Positions 10,669 to 22,685 of a stretch of DNA of 64,000 bases are shown piece by piece. The position numbers and the translations under genes are program-made. The stretch is from assembly GCF_020085105.1 (NCBI RefSeq), contig NC_058043.1, positions 15,818,167 to 15,882,166 on the forward strand, written 5' to 3'. The stretch's first letter is position 1. Each line of letters starts with the position of its first letter. The stretch is from Siniperca chuatsi. Its lineage: Eukaryota; Chordata; Actinopteri; Centrarchiformes; Sinipercidae. The notes beneath the pieces are model-generated. The model saw only the letters and a program-made list of their open reading frames with translations. It did not search any database and was not told where the DNA came from.

Positions 10669-12369
10669 TCAGATATAAAAGTGAAATTCCCCTCTCTGTC
10701 TGATCACCAAAAAAGCACTAAAAGGTGACATTTGAACCAGTAACATGGTACCTGCATGTGCACCTTTTTTGTGTGTGTTTGTCATTTTGTGCAGACAAGC
10801 TTTGACTCTCTGTGTCCTGACCTCTGGGTCATCCGTGTGTTCATTTATGAAAAGCCTGTAAGACTGAGCCCAGTTAACACATGATTATGTAAGGAGAAAA
10901 TGCCATTTCATAACAGCTGAAGTGGTTGTCTCTAATGCTCTCTCAATATGTGTGCACTGGCAGATTAACAGAAAATAATCTTTATTTCCATACATGTTTC
11001 TATGAATATGACCTACTTGTCAAATACTGTACACATAAAATTATGGTACCTGCAGTTTGTTCTTGTTAAACTAGGTTAATCATTAATATTCTTCACAGAT
11101 CAATCAATGAAAATACATGATAAAATGTTGATGTATTTATGGTGAATATTTTGAGAGAATATGCAGATTATCTCACACAGATTAGATTTAAGGGATACCA
11201 TCGGTTAGACAAGCTGATAAATGGTGACAAATGAGGAGGGATGTTGATGCTGCTTGTCACTGGAATGTCAGTGAAGAGAGAAATAACAATTTGAGGAGTG
11301 ACAACTGTAAAAGACTGTGTACTGACAGGCAGGAGAAAGGACATCCAACACACATACAAACAAACTGAAATCCAGAAACACGAGATGAAGTAATTTATAG
11401 ACGTCCAGATATGTGAAAAGCAAGATGACAATGTGCCATTTTATGGTCCCTGGCTGTAAACACTGCTGCAGAGTACCAATGCAACTTTGATAACAGCACA
11501 GCCAGGTATTGTTATCAAAGCCAACATAATAAAATACAGCCAAGAACAAGCAGTGATGAACACGCATACAGTGTGCAAATATATGACACTTGCATGGAGG
11601 TTTGTTGTACACAAATAGATACTGTACACATACAATTACACACTGTCTCATACAGGTTGAAAGTTTTAACTGCACTCTTAATGTCCACTTTAGTCAACTC
11701 TTAAATACTGTCTACATTAGTCATTACAAACTCATGCTGTGCACCCAAACATTGTTCAAACCTGCAGAGCTTTATTTAAAATTGCAGTAAAGTTCCAAAA
11801 GTTTGCAAAGGTACCAAATATGTCTGGATTAATTTTTGGCAAATGTTTAAAACGATGCACAAGAAATCCAGAATATTTTCATTTTTGAGTCTTGGGTTTG
11901 AATATTTCACTCAGTGTAAACATCATATAGCTGTGTCACAAAAACACAAAGAACATTTTGTACTCTATGAGAAATCTATAAGCTCAAAAAGAATCCAAGA
12001 TATACTCAATCACATCAATCAAGTTTTTGTGCCTTTTAGCTTTTGAATCCTATATACTATATGTGATACGATGATATAAAAAAGGGGGCAATAAGGTTGA
12101 TGACAATACAGTTCAAAGCACTGACTGCCCATTTCATCACCAATCTTCCAAAGTGTGTGATTCCATCTAATGAATATTTGAGCCTGAGCAATCTTCACAA
12201 GTTGCTAATTAAAGTGAAGGACCTCCCACCTCAGTTGCGGCTTTTATTAAATCAAGACAATCACATCAACTGTGCATCTCTTTTGCAAAGCATTCATTGT
12301 AGATCAAACACACTCACAGAGAAAATGTGAATTCATTACTTGAGCTCAGCCAAGTGTGGTTTGTTAGTT

Positions 12370-12730
12370 GGCTGTACTTAAAGGTACTGTACGTAGTTTT
12401 TGACATGTATTAATCGCTTTTCATTCCCAATGTGTGAACAGGTTGTAACTGCACTTAAAAAATGAAACCTTCCCTGACTTTCTCGGTTGCCTATTACAGC
12501 CTGTGGACTGATTTACTAGCCAAGAGCGATGCAAGGCAGGGGCTGCCAACTAGCTAACTGTAACCTAAGCTAAGCTGGTTGGTCGGCTGAATGTGGCTTG
12601 GCTACGCTCTGTGGGTCTGACGTTGGTTGCTTCGTGGTGTTGGCTGATGGGGTGATTTGCAAACGGCTAGCTAGTTAGTATCACGGAGCCAATGGTCCAA
12701 ATAAAATATAGGAACATTACAGATAGTAAC
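12370..12730. repeat. Likely interspersed repeat
   Basis: Starts TTAAAGGTACTGTACGTAG and runs through a stretch rich in GCTAGCTAAC, CTAAGCTAAGC and GTTAGC words typical of multicopy teleost elements. No TIR pair could be defined. Confidence 0.35.
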
Positions 12731-12846
12731 GTTAGTCTAAATATGATTGTAATTTTTTTTTGAGCATTCATTGTTCATTTCAGCGTTCAGTCTCGTGTAT
12801 GTCATTTTGGCCGATGCCCAGGATGAGCAACAGGATGCTGACTGCA

Positions 12847-13053
12847 TCAACATTTTGGGAAATACACTTATTTGCTTTATTGCTGAGAGTTAGACTTTCA
12901 TGTCTGTCCGTTAAAGATGAAACTACAGCCAGCAGCCGGTTAGCTTAGCTTAGCATAAAGACTGGAAATGGGGGAAACAGGAACCAATCCTTTAATGTAA
13001 CTCTCAGCAAGAAAGCAAATAAGCTTATTTCCCCAAATGTTAACTATTCTTTA
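12847..13053. mobile_element. Short foldback (MITE-like) element, family A
   Basis: The left end ACATTTTGGGAAATACACTT runs into TATTTGCTTTATTGCTGAGAGTTA. The right end reads TAACTCTCAGCAAGAAAGCA then AATAAGCTTATTTCCCCAAATGTT, which is its reverse complement. The middle carries TTAGCTTAGCTTAGCATAAAG and a GGAAACAGG motif. The same family appears at 39791-40232, 47880-48528 and 63809-64000. Confidence 0.75.
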
Positions 13054-16000
13054 AAAATGTGTTATGAATAATCAATATTTTGTGGACGGGAAGTGTGTAT
13101 ACATTATATAACCCAATACATCTTTCTGTCTTTAATTGTGTTCTGGTATGCATTGTTAGTACAAACTTACTGTGACAAAAAGTTTTACTGCATCCAATTT
13201 TGAAGAGAACAATCTTTTTTTCCCCATGTAGCAGCAAAAAACAAATTGGCTGGTTTAAGATATCAGATAGTATTTTCTGTCACGATATACAATATTTATT
13301 TTGACAATAGTTTTTTCAGTAGTATACTGCTATTTTAGCATTCTTGTTGAATTTGTACAACATTTCAATAAAAAAGGGATCCTGTTATCAATTTGTTGCT
13401 TAAACGCCTTAATGTAAGTGTTGTAGATCTCATGCACATGGGAATACTGATTTAGATGTTTATATTAACATACAGTAATTCATACAAAACTTAATTTCAT
13501 GTCCACAGGAAAGTGTAACGATGTGATACTGAAACTGAACTGCAGCTGGTTCATTTTGTGATACTGGTGTTTGGCGTTTGAGGGGGATTTTGGACAGAGA
13601 ATGCGTTTTTTTTTCTGTTGTGGTGTTAGATGGAAGCACTGAATTGGTGATGCGTTGTTAACTAGACCTGACAAATAATCAGTCTGACCTATTGTACTGA
13701 AAACAGCTGGACTGACAGGTGTCGAGCAGGAACACTATCTGACATCCCTCATGCCCCAAATAAGCTGCTGCTGTCGGGATCAGAGGGTATGAACTGTGGA
13801 GTTAAATCAAAGCACTAGTTAAAATAGACACACATTTCCTCCACTCAGTGATGTGATTATGATTAACATGTGTATGTGGTCTGAGGCAGCTTTTCTCACC
13901 TCTTTTGGCCTCCAAAACTAAGTAATGTCTGTACATGCAACACCTGTCACATATACAAAGAAGATACAAAATCTATTATAAGTAGATATTTTATAAAATG
14001 TACAGTTTGCATGTGCACATTGCATGTATATTTTGTCTTAAATAAAGTGCCCTGATACAGATTTCAGATTATCGTCACATTATGTTATTGTGCTGAGGTC
14101 ATGAGAGGGACAGAGGCCACAAACGTGAGAGAAACCTTGGGTCCTAGTGTATAAAATGTCCTGAAAATCTATTTTCTACATTTTATGCCAAAGTTCAATA
14201 AGTTTGGTTGTGTCATATGAGAGTTGCTAGTTTGAAGTGGGTGGCAAAACATTGATGTCACTTACTTCTGTGCACCAATCAGGATTTATCCAAATGTGAA
14301 TCAAAATCTGATGGCCCTAACAGAGTTAAACTCCCAAAAATAATACCTGAGAATGTTTTTAAAAACTTTAACTTTGATTGTTGCTTATTTAGGCATCACT
14401 ATTTAATGGTATAGAGAAATACTTAAGATTTTCTGGTGCTTTAACACCACATACAAAATATTTAAAAGTTATTTTTAATCTTTATATAAGGAGCCAGAAT
14501 CATACAAGACCAAATACACAAACTTTTTCATATACAGAGTGTTAATATATTTCACAACAAATATAACCCTAGTACTTGTTGTTATTGTCAAATGGAGAGT
14601 TCAGCTGAAGAGGCTGAAATCGATTCAGAATTTCACAACAGAGCAACCATCGCAGCAAAATCCAAAAATGTCCCTGTCCAGTAACTTATCTTGAAACCTT
14701 CCCAAAAACATGTGATGTCTAGGGGAAATCATGAGATGGGCCAATGAATACAGTGAGCTGTGAAATGTGTCTTTTTCTTTCCCTTTTTTTCTCTTTTCCC
14801 TTCTTCTCCCACTCCCTCTCTCTCTCTTACTCACGCACTCCACTGACCTCACCTGTGCAGCCACGGACACAAACAAACCCCATCTGGCGAGGTGCGCAGT
14901 CCATTAGCATGCCATCGTCTCTGGCACAGACAAAGGAAACTCTCTGTCATCAATACACTGTGTCTTCATCCAGCAGGCAGAAATGGTCAATACCATGGCA
15001 ACTGTGCAGTGGTCATCGTAGAGTAGCTCGCTCATGTTCAACTCTGAATAGATGTGCAGTTTGTTACGTATTCAGTAGTAGTTTGGGCTCTTGGAAGTAT
15101 GCCTCTTAAAATTAATGTAGCATACACCTGAATTTTATTTTGTAGATTTGCAGATGGTAGTATATGAGGTGAGGACATTGCTGCAGGGGGGTACTTTGTA
15201 TATTTACATTATTTTGTCAGATTATCACATTGCCAGCTGCTGTACTGGGTCATTTTTTGGTGAAGATGATGATGAGAGAAGTGTGAGATGGTCTTCTGAT
15301 GAAGGTCTGGTGGGTAGCTGAGAAGAGTCTGATGAGGTCTAACTCTGTGGATTTATAGCTGACCTATTAATAGCAGTGAGGATGACTGGTTAATGGGTCC
15401 AAAGGTTGACAGAGGTGAAAGGGTTTTTCTTAAAAGCATGTTACGAAACACGCTTAACACCAGACAGAGTACAGAGACCTGAGAACGCTCTTCTATCTGG
15501 GCCTTGAGGAGGATATTGTGATAACATGCAATATATCTCCTGTTGCTTCTGCATTGTGATTGATACTGTTGGTGAAGAGCAAACCAAGGCAGTAATGCGT
15601 TGTCACAGCTGAACAATTATTTGGTTTCTGAAAGGGACAGTATGGAAATTATGGGAGGAGGGGAGGGAGGGGTCAGGAAATGCGGAGGGAAGTATTTTTT
15701 CATTTTGCTAAAAGGAGGGTATCTAAACTTTTTGGTAAAGCAGGGAAGACAAATCAAATAATAGCCAGAATTTTTTTTTTAAACCATTCACATATAATGA
15801 TTTTTCCCCCCTGTATCATATTTGATGTATCAGGCTTTTATGGCAATTTATTGGTCACAACAATATTTATTCTAGAAACAAAAACAAATATTGCTCATTG
15901 CATTTGGAACATTTGGAAAATTTCATTTGGTTTGGTTCTTTTTTCAAACAGGGACTTATTTTACTACCTTTTTTATTTTGCCTTGTGGTAGGCAAAATTT

Positions 16001-17332
16001 GCCATAAGCCACCAGAGGGAAGAAGACAGATTGCATACAACAGGTTTTTCAGGAAAGTATTAATCATGTTGATGATGTAGGGCCTCAGAAACTCATTTAG
16101 CAAATATGATACAACTGGCGATACAGGGTTAACTACAGAAGCACAAGGACAACTGGTGTTTATTTTCCTCATCAAAATCAACTGGAAGCTATAACAGGAT
16201 CAGTCTGGCAGTTTTGAGAAACAGAATAGACATGGATTTTTGTTGTTAGTTATTGTTTTACATATATCACCAGAGAGTGCGTTGTCTTTCACTAGCCTAC
16301 AGTAGGTCTTGCCTTCACTTTATTCTACATCTTAACAGAAAAGCCGAAGCTAACAGTTAACAGTTAAATGTTAAAAGTTAAATGTGTCATTTATAGTACA
16401 GTATATATAAAGTGACAGAGACCAGTCTAGGTTCAAAAATGAATAATGGCTGGGATGTTTGGTAAGCAGAACATATCATTTTGTGTGTTTGCAACAGCTA
16501 ATTTTCAATTATCAATGGCAAAGTGGGTTGTAACAATTCAATGGTGTCATATTATTTTGAGATATTGAGAGGATAGTGATGCATTTTTTTCCAAATCAAT
16601 GGGAGGGTCCAAAGAAAATATTAATAATGCTTCTCCCTTTCAATCCCAATCCCATTAGGAAGATTAGGGTTGTATGTGAGAATCGTTACATTTGATTCTT
16701 GAGAAAATTAATCTTGCATACTAACGGTTATTAGGTCAGTGTTGCACACAAGAACGGGGCCCAGACACATCTGATTGCTCTGAAGAAGACACTTAATTTC
16801 CATTAACAGGCCAGAGGGAGGCAGCATTGTCTTGCAAGTCAACCCCTTTTCTGACACAAAGACAATTCTCTGAAATAAAAATGAGACTTTAAAATGAATT
16901 AAATCCTAGAATTAGTAGGGCAAGTATACCTGTATCACTAAATAATCCAGTTGGAAGTTACATGACGTGCACGCTAAACATTTGTTTTACTCTGTTTTTG
17001 TTCTCATGCTTGCAGATTTGTCTCATGTTTTCTGTGTGTCTGTATGATTCCATTCCCAGTGGGCTGTATCAGTGTATACAGAGCCACCTCCATGCTTAGA
17101 GTATTTATATCCCGCCCTTTCCTTCCTATCCTCCCATGGCACAGGAAAATGATCTTCACTTGAAAGACCATCTGCAAATACCATCCAGGGCACCATAATG
17201 TTCCCAATATAACTTCACTACACAACCAGCTGAGCTGTCCAGTCAGCGGCCTAAGTCTGAGCTGTAAGGGAAGTGACAGGCACTCACTCTGCTCTCTGGA
17301 CTGTGTTTTCTTCACATATTTGGACGGACACC

Positions 17333-19168
17333 ATGATGAAAGGGGAAGATTCAGAGGAAGTAGAGATTGACTTGGGGGACTCTAGTGACCCTGATGAATT
17401 TGATAATGGGGAGGAACCTCAGATGTTGTGGAAGGCTCCTCCTGCTCTGGAAGAAGAGGAAGACATTCACACGTCTACACTAGTGGAAATCAGCGATACT
17501 AAACCTCTCATTAATGTCAGAGACCCCCGAGGTATCAATGACTGCCTCAAGGTATTGCATTCTTGTGCAGTGGCTCTATTGAACCTTGTTTTATGGACCA
17601 TTTGTGCATTTGTCACAGGCAGTGAATTAGCTGATAATAAAATAACACTAAATCATTGGCATGTAGAACCAAGAAACTACTTGGCTGATTGCACTGTCCT
17701 CCAGTGGATGTAATTTATTTTGAGGGTGAATCACGTTCAACAGTAATATGACTAATCGGTTCACCTCTGTACCATCAGCACCACTTTCTCTTTGTGTCTC
17801 CAGGTGACATTTGAGGATGTGATTGCTGAGCCAGTGTCAGTGCGCAGTGGGGACAGAGTGTGGATCTGGAGTAATGCTCTGTTCGAGGTGTCTAGGGTTT
17901 GGATCTATAGGATAGTCACAGTGCTTCTAGCCATTCCCGTGTCAATTATCTCTGGTCTCCTCTTCGCCATCCTCAGCTGCTTCCACATCTGGTAGGTTTA
18001 AATCATGCTTTCCTGCACATATTAAGGGAAAAACATGTAACAGTTTTTTTTCTCACGTACAGCTATACAGATAGTGTTAGTGTAATTTGGCCAGGTTTTG
18101 AAATATCCAGCGCTGAAATTTCTGCCTCCACCCCAGCAACATGGGGGTGAATGGAAGTTTGTGGTGCTCACATCCCTAAATAATACACATCCATACAAGC
18201 AGCCCTGTGAGGCTGTACTTAGGCATGCTGGTGTTAGCATGCTAACTTGGACTGGTGGCAGCAGAGGAAAAGGGGATCCCCAAAGTAATTAGGATTTATC
18301 CTCTGTGGACCTTGAATGTCTGTACACATTTTCATGGCAATCCATGTGATAGTTGTTGAGATATTTCATTCCATGAATGTCTCTATACAATTTTGTGCCG
18401 ATCCATCTACTGAATGTTGAGATATTTCAGTCTGGACCAAAGTGGTAGACCGACCGACCGACAGCCATGTCGCGAGCATGGCTAAAAATTACAATCAACA
18501 GCAATGTCTTCTGTTGCTCTGGTGGGAGTTTTATAAAATTTGAAAAATGACCCTGAAGATTTCATCCATAATACTAACCGGTTTTATACTAAAGGAACAG
18601 AAATAGAGCAATGCTAAGTAGTTTTGTTAAATATGTGTAACCTTGATTTAACTGTTAGTGATGAAATTCTGATTATATTATATTAAGAAATATGTTAAAG
18701 GACATAATATGTGTATGCTGTGCTGTGGAAAAAGAGGAACTGTGAAATGGCTGGAAAGAACCAAGAGGGCTTCATAGCTTGATTGGACCAAAAGTTAAAA
18801 AATAATAAAGTTAGAAAACAGTATAAAATGTCCTAGGTTTTGGGCAAGGAAAATACTTTTTCTCAGTTCCCTGTCCACGCTGCTTCAGAAAACAGATATC
18901 TAAAAAATTTAACTAAAACTAGCTGCATGGCTCAATACCACTGTGACTGAGAAAATATCTTTCCTTTTCTAATTTGGAAGATTTTCCTTGTAATTGCTGT
19001 GTTTCTTTCTATGACAGGATGGTTGGTCCTTGTGTCCAGTGTATCGTTGTTGGCACCCGCTGGCTACAGAGCCTGTGGAGCATTGTGCTGGGCATCATTG
19101 TGCGTCCCTTCCTCTTGAGTGCTGGGAGATGCTGTGGAGGCTTCAGCATTCACCTGGCCAAAGAATGA
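17333..19168 (+). CDS. Caveolin of the caveolin-2 type (candidate Cav2-related gene), 185 aa
   Basis: Caveolins insert as hairpins into the inner leaflet of the plasma membrane and scaffold caveolae. Exons are 17333-17551, 17804-17991 and 19018-19168 with GT-AG borders, phases 0 and 2. The 188-nt middle exon and three-exon layout fit CAV2, whereas CAV1 exon use differs and CAV3 has two exons. The first ATG (17333) is followed at once by a second (17336); the N-terminus is very acidic ([15 protein letters not shown]). The signature FEDVIAEP is at residues 76-83. [12 protein letters not shown], then [19 protein letters not shown] and FHIW, form the scaffolding and hairpin part and resemble CAV2 more than CAV1/3. 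Cysteines near the C-terminus may be acylated. It lies beside oxtr, where mammals have CAV3. Caveolin is certain; assignment to CAV2, Cav2R or another fish caveolin needs a tree. Confidence 0.92.
18200..18490 (+). repeat. Dispersed repeat family B, copy in caveolin intron 2
   Basis: Contains GGCATGCTGGTGTTAGCATG near the left and the words TGTCTGTACACATTTTCATG, GGCAATCCATG, GTTGTTGAGATATTTC and AGTCTGGACCAAAGTGGTAG, ending CGAGCATGGCTAAAAAT. Related blocks lie at about 43810-44213 (same strand) and 22700-22870 (opposite strand); a short end piece is at 37875-37898. Confidence 0.75.
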
Positions 19169-19249
19169 GACTCACACATCCAGACTGGGATTGTTCGTTA
19201 TGTGCACAAGTGCACTGGTGTTCTACTGGACTGTGCCCAAGTGGGCATT

Positions 19250-19255
19250 AATAAA
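19250..19255 (+). terminator. Poly(A) signal of the caveolin gene
   Basis: AATAAA 82 bases after the TGA stop, a normal distance for cleavage shortly downstream. Confidence 0.6.
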
Positions 19256-20166
19256 TTAGTTTTTAATATTTAATTCAACATAAATGGTTTATAATTACCT
19301 ATTTTCCTTAGGTAAAAGTCCAACAGTATCTGCTGGTCCTTTTTATTGATTATACAAGGCTTGTGACATTTTCAAACAATATTTTCGACCTGACACAGTG
19401 ACAAAAAGAAGGTTATGTAATTCTTTATTTCATTCTCAGAGTGTGAAATCACTTTGGCGAGACCAAAAAGAGGATCAGAGTTCTTAACAACTGACATCAG
19501 TGTAAGTAAATGGAGTTTCTTAAATAACTTCTGTTACAGTGGTTGATTTGAAGAAAACTAAAATGCCGAAAGTGACCCTTTTTGTTAAGCATGCAGTACT
19601 TTTTCTCACACTGATATCATAGTGGGGTTACGACTCTTGATGATTTTTAGAATTTGAAGTAATTTCAGCCTAATTTGTTGTTGTTGTTGTATCATCTTTA
19701 TGTCATAATACTTGGGTTTGGTTTTATATTTTGTTACATTTTTAAACTGCAGTTTAGAGTTTAAGCTCAAGAAACAAAAATATACAACTACTTGAATGTA
19801 AGTTTAGTAGCTGATTTCAAACCTATGAATATTTAGCTCTGTAGAAAAGAAGACCCACTTATATTAAATGTATTCTTAAAGGATGAATTGGCAATAAAAG
19901 CTATGGATTAAAAACATTTTTGCTATGTTGTGTATTTAATAACTTGGGTTTTAGATAGGTTTATCTAAACAACATTCAAGTATTACTTTTTCTGTTATTC
20001 TGTGGGTGTGGATGGAAATTAATAAAACATCCTACATGATCTCTCCATAGATCATACACTTTTGTACAGACTATTTATTGTGCAGTATGGCAACTTCTTA
20101 GGGCAGTGTGAAATGCAACATGAGCTTTCTTCCCTCTTTGAGAAATGCTTTAAGTCACAGTGCTAT

Positions 20167-20167
20167 T

Positions 20168-20206
<39 letters not shown>
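20167..20206. repeat. (TG)n microsatellite
   Basis: About 18 TG units with one interruption near the start, in the stretch between the caveolin gene and the caveolin relic. Smaller TA/TG tracts lie at 20480-20510 and 20613-20642. The rest of 19256-21154 shows no gene. Confidence 0.95.
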
Positions 20207-20209
<3 letters not shown>

Positions 20210-21154
20210 GTACTTGATGTGGTATGTCAGCAGTGCCTTCTGTATCTTTGACAGTTTGAGGTAGTCATCACTGGCAGCTGCCTGCTGGCATTCCTGGATT
20301 GGAATAACACTGAGTGGCGTTTCAGTTTAAAACTCCCCTCCACTGCCCTCTGTGGCTCTGACTGCAGCCACACACCCAGTCTCTCATCTTGGCCTCTGTA
20401 GTTTCATTATGTTAGCTTCAGCTTCAGCCTGCTCCTTCAGTCAGAGAGCAGGGCCATGGCTGAAATTAAAAACAGCCATATATATATGTGTGTGTGTTAT
20501 ATATATGTTTAGGTCATACATTGCTTTAAGAAAAGATGAAGATACTCACGGTGTTCTTTATTGTTATATTGTTAACAAGTGCTTTGGTTTATAGATCTGC
20601 AAAGTGTTTTATGTATATATATATATGTGTGTGTGTGTGTTTATATGTTTTACTTTTTATGGAAAAATCTTGGTAGTGATTTTAAGCTTTCTGCGTGTTA
20701 ACTGGGAAGCTTCAAATAGTTGATTTTGAGTAAGTTTTAAGTTTTAAGTCAACCCTTAAAGGGTCCGTTTACCCAGATCACAAAACAATGTATTTTCTAT
20801 GTAGACAGATTAATTTTTTATTTGCAGATGGTTTAAGATCTCTGCTGCTGACACTTCTGCCACCACCCTCATACAATAGACATAAATGGTATTTTGTTAG
20901 TGACACTCAAAGCATTGAAAAAATGCATTCATAAAACCCAGTATTTCCATCTTTTTCCAGAAACAATGTCTCCTCAATCCACAGTCGTCACTATGATATG
21001 AATATTATCATATTATGTACTTGAGGTATATGTACAGTAATGCACGGCTAGATACTGCAGAGAATAAGAGGGACAATATGTTGATTTGTGTGAACTGACC
21101 CTCCCTTTAAGTTTATATCACCAAACACAGTAAATAAATCTCTGTATGCTTTAC

Positions 21155-21298
21155 GTCAACTTTGAAGACATGATTGCAGAGCCTGCTGGCATACACAGTC
21201 TGGATAGGGTGTAGAAAGCCAGCTACACCACCTTCACAGTGTCAGTCAAGTACTGTTGTTATCACAGCCTGACTGCCATCTTTGTCACTGCTTATGCC

Positions 21299-21300
<2 letters not shown>
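21155..21300 (+). pseudogene. Caveolin-3/1-like exon relic, disabled
   Basis: In one frame this reads VNFEDMIAEPAGIHSLDRV, then a TAG stop (21212-21214), then KASYTTFTVSVKYCCYHSLT. This matches the start of the large second exon of caveolin-3 (FEDVIAEP motif, then the W-K-x-S-Y-T-T-F-T-V-S segment). The stop sits where caveolin-1/3 have a conserved tryptophan, so TGG to TAG is likely. One residue is inserted before KY, the bases just before the exon read TTTAC with no AG acceptor, and similarity fades before a long AT repeat cuts in at 21301. It lies between the live caveolin gene and oxtr, in the direction and place expected of CAV3. No exon 1 was found. The match to caveolin-1/3 rather than caveolin-2 is clear from TTFTVS. 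Confidence 0.88.

Positions 21301-21340
<40 letters not shown>
21301..21340. repeat. (TA)n microsatellite
   Basis: An almost perfect run of about 19 TA units directly after the caveolin relic. It may have erased or displaced the rest of the dead exon. Confidence 0.95.
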
Positions 21341-21843
21341 CTGAATTTGTGCCCAGCGAAAGATATTTTTGTAATCTGCCAAACCTCTACCTTTCATAAA
21401 ATGCAAATAATAATTTTGCCTTGCTTTGTAGAAAGAATTTCCTTGTGCAACATTAACATAATTATCAGGACATCAACTGTCGGAACAAGACTTTAAGATT
21501 TAAGACTGAAGGACAGAAGCATACAATCAACTTTGAAAATGCTCATGGTTGATTATATATTACAGAGGATAAATCTTGAAATGCTAAAGCCTACAATATA
21601 AGCTAAATATATGATTTGGTGTTTTGGGACAGCACACATACATAGAGATTTAGCTGGTGTAGAAGCTTCACTTTATATCACATTTTGGACACAATGCTCT
21701 TGTTCTCACAGTAGGTTTACGTCTATTTAGCTCAATTTGAAACATGTTGCAATGGCCGCTGCAGATAATGCCTGAAATGGGGGACTTGCATGATTGCCGG
21801 ATTACTCGACTACAGAAAGCCTGGGTGCCTTTCAGATGGCTTT
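21341..21843. other. Probable 3'UTR and downstream flank of oxtr
   Basis: No open frame of note on either strand. Because oxtr is read leftwards, its 3'UTR should lie here. No clear AATAAA on the minus strand was found. Confidence 0.4.
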
Positions 21844-22639
21844 TCAGTGTCCCTGTCCCCCTGTGCTGGATGTGTGCGTGAGGCTCCTCTGGCTGCTGGT
21901 GTTTTTGATAACGTAAGTGGCAGAGTTGGTCGTGTGCCTGCACTGTCGATCACAGCTGCTGGAGGAGGCCGCCAGGTACTGTCTACAGCAGCAGAAGAAG
22001 CACTGCATCAGGTCATGGAACAGGTGACCAGCAAAGAACATGTAGATCCAGGGGTTACAGCAGCTGTTGAGACTGGCCAGCAACATGGCAATGATGAAGG
22101 CCATGTCTAGGGAGAGAGACAGAGAAGAACATATACTTGATATGTGCATTCCTACAATGTAAATACAAAACTGAGGAGTAAAAAGTAATGGTGATTTCAG
22201 TATTGCCTGTGTAGCCAAAGCCTGATATATCTTATTCCTTTGTGCCATGGAGCTCCCTTGTTGTCAAAAATTACTAAAATCACATCAGTGATCCACACCG
22301 TTACACTGGGTGACATTAATTCATTACTATGAACATTAGCACTGTAGTTTATTTTGAGTCAATTCCACATATACCATATTTACTCACTAATGTAGCAAGT
22401 CCACAGCTGAAAATTGTCCCCAACAAATACACAGTTTCCTCCTGTTTGAGTGACATTTGCTAAAAATGAAAATTAAACTATATATTTGTGAGCCATTTTT
22501 AAAAATTTCCATCTTCAGATAGGAACCAATGGGTTTGGGGCTGTGTACCACAGGCATGGTAGAGACGTCAGACAGTATTGAGATATGGACTAAAATGTTG
22601 TTTTAGTAATCACCTGGTTGTGGGCTGACATCCAAACTC

Positions 22640-22685
<46 letters not shown>

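Larger units (their letters stand above)
9879..17332. other. Intergenic stretch between the GPCR and caveolin genes
   Basis: No frame with recognisable protein features is present. Open frames here (for example 11268-11675 minus and 14744-15109 plus) have unbiased or low-complexity composition. The stretch contains a SINE-like tail (10625-10668), a repeat-like block near 12370-12730 and a foldback element (12847-13053). Promoter elements of the caveolin gene presumably lie near its right end but none is obvious. Confidence 0.5.

Noticed and set aside
14820-15030. Minus-strand stretch CARDDGMLMDCAPRQMGF with many cysteines
   Set aside because: Stops in frame just upstream, no acceptor or family match; cysteine content alone is not enough.
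15353-15616. Minus-strand frame with IEERSQ, as in TAFA (FAM19A) chemokine-like proteins
   Set aside because: Only six residues agree; the conserved cysteines and WWC segment that should follow are absent. Probably chance.
17273-17332. Upstream extension of the caveolin frame
   Set aside because: It begins with GTG, not ATG; the double ATG at 17333/17336 is the better start.
21341-21420. Possible continuation of the caveolin relic beyond the TA repeat
   Set aside because: A loose resemblance (FCNL near a caveolin FCNP) is too weak; left out of the pseudogene.
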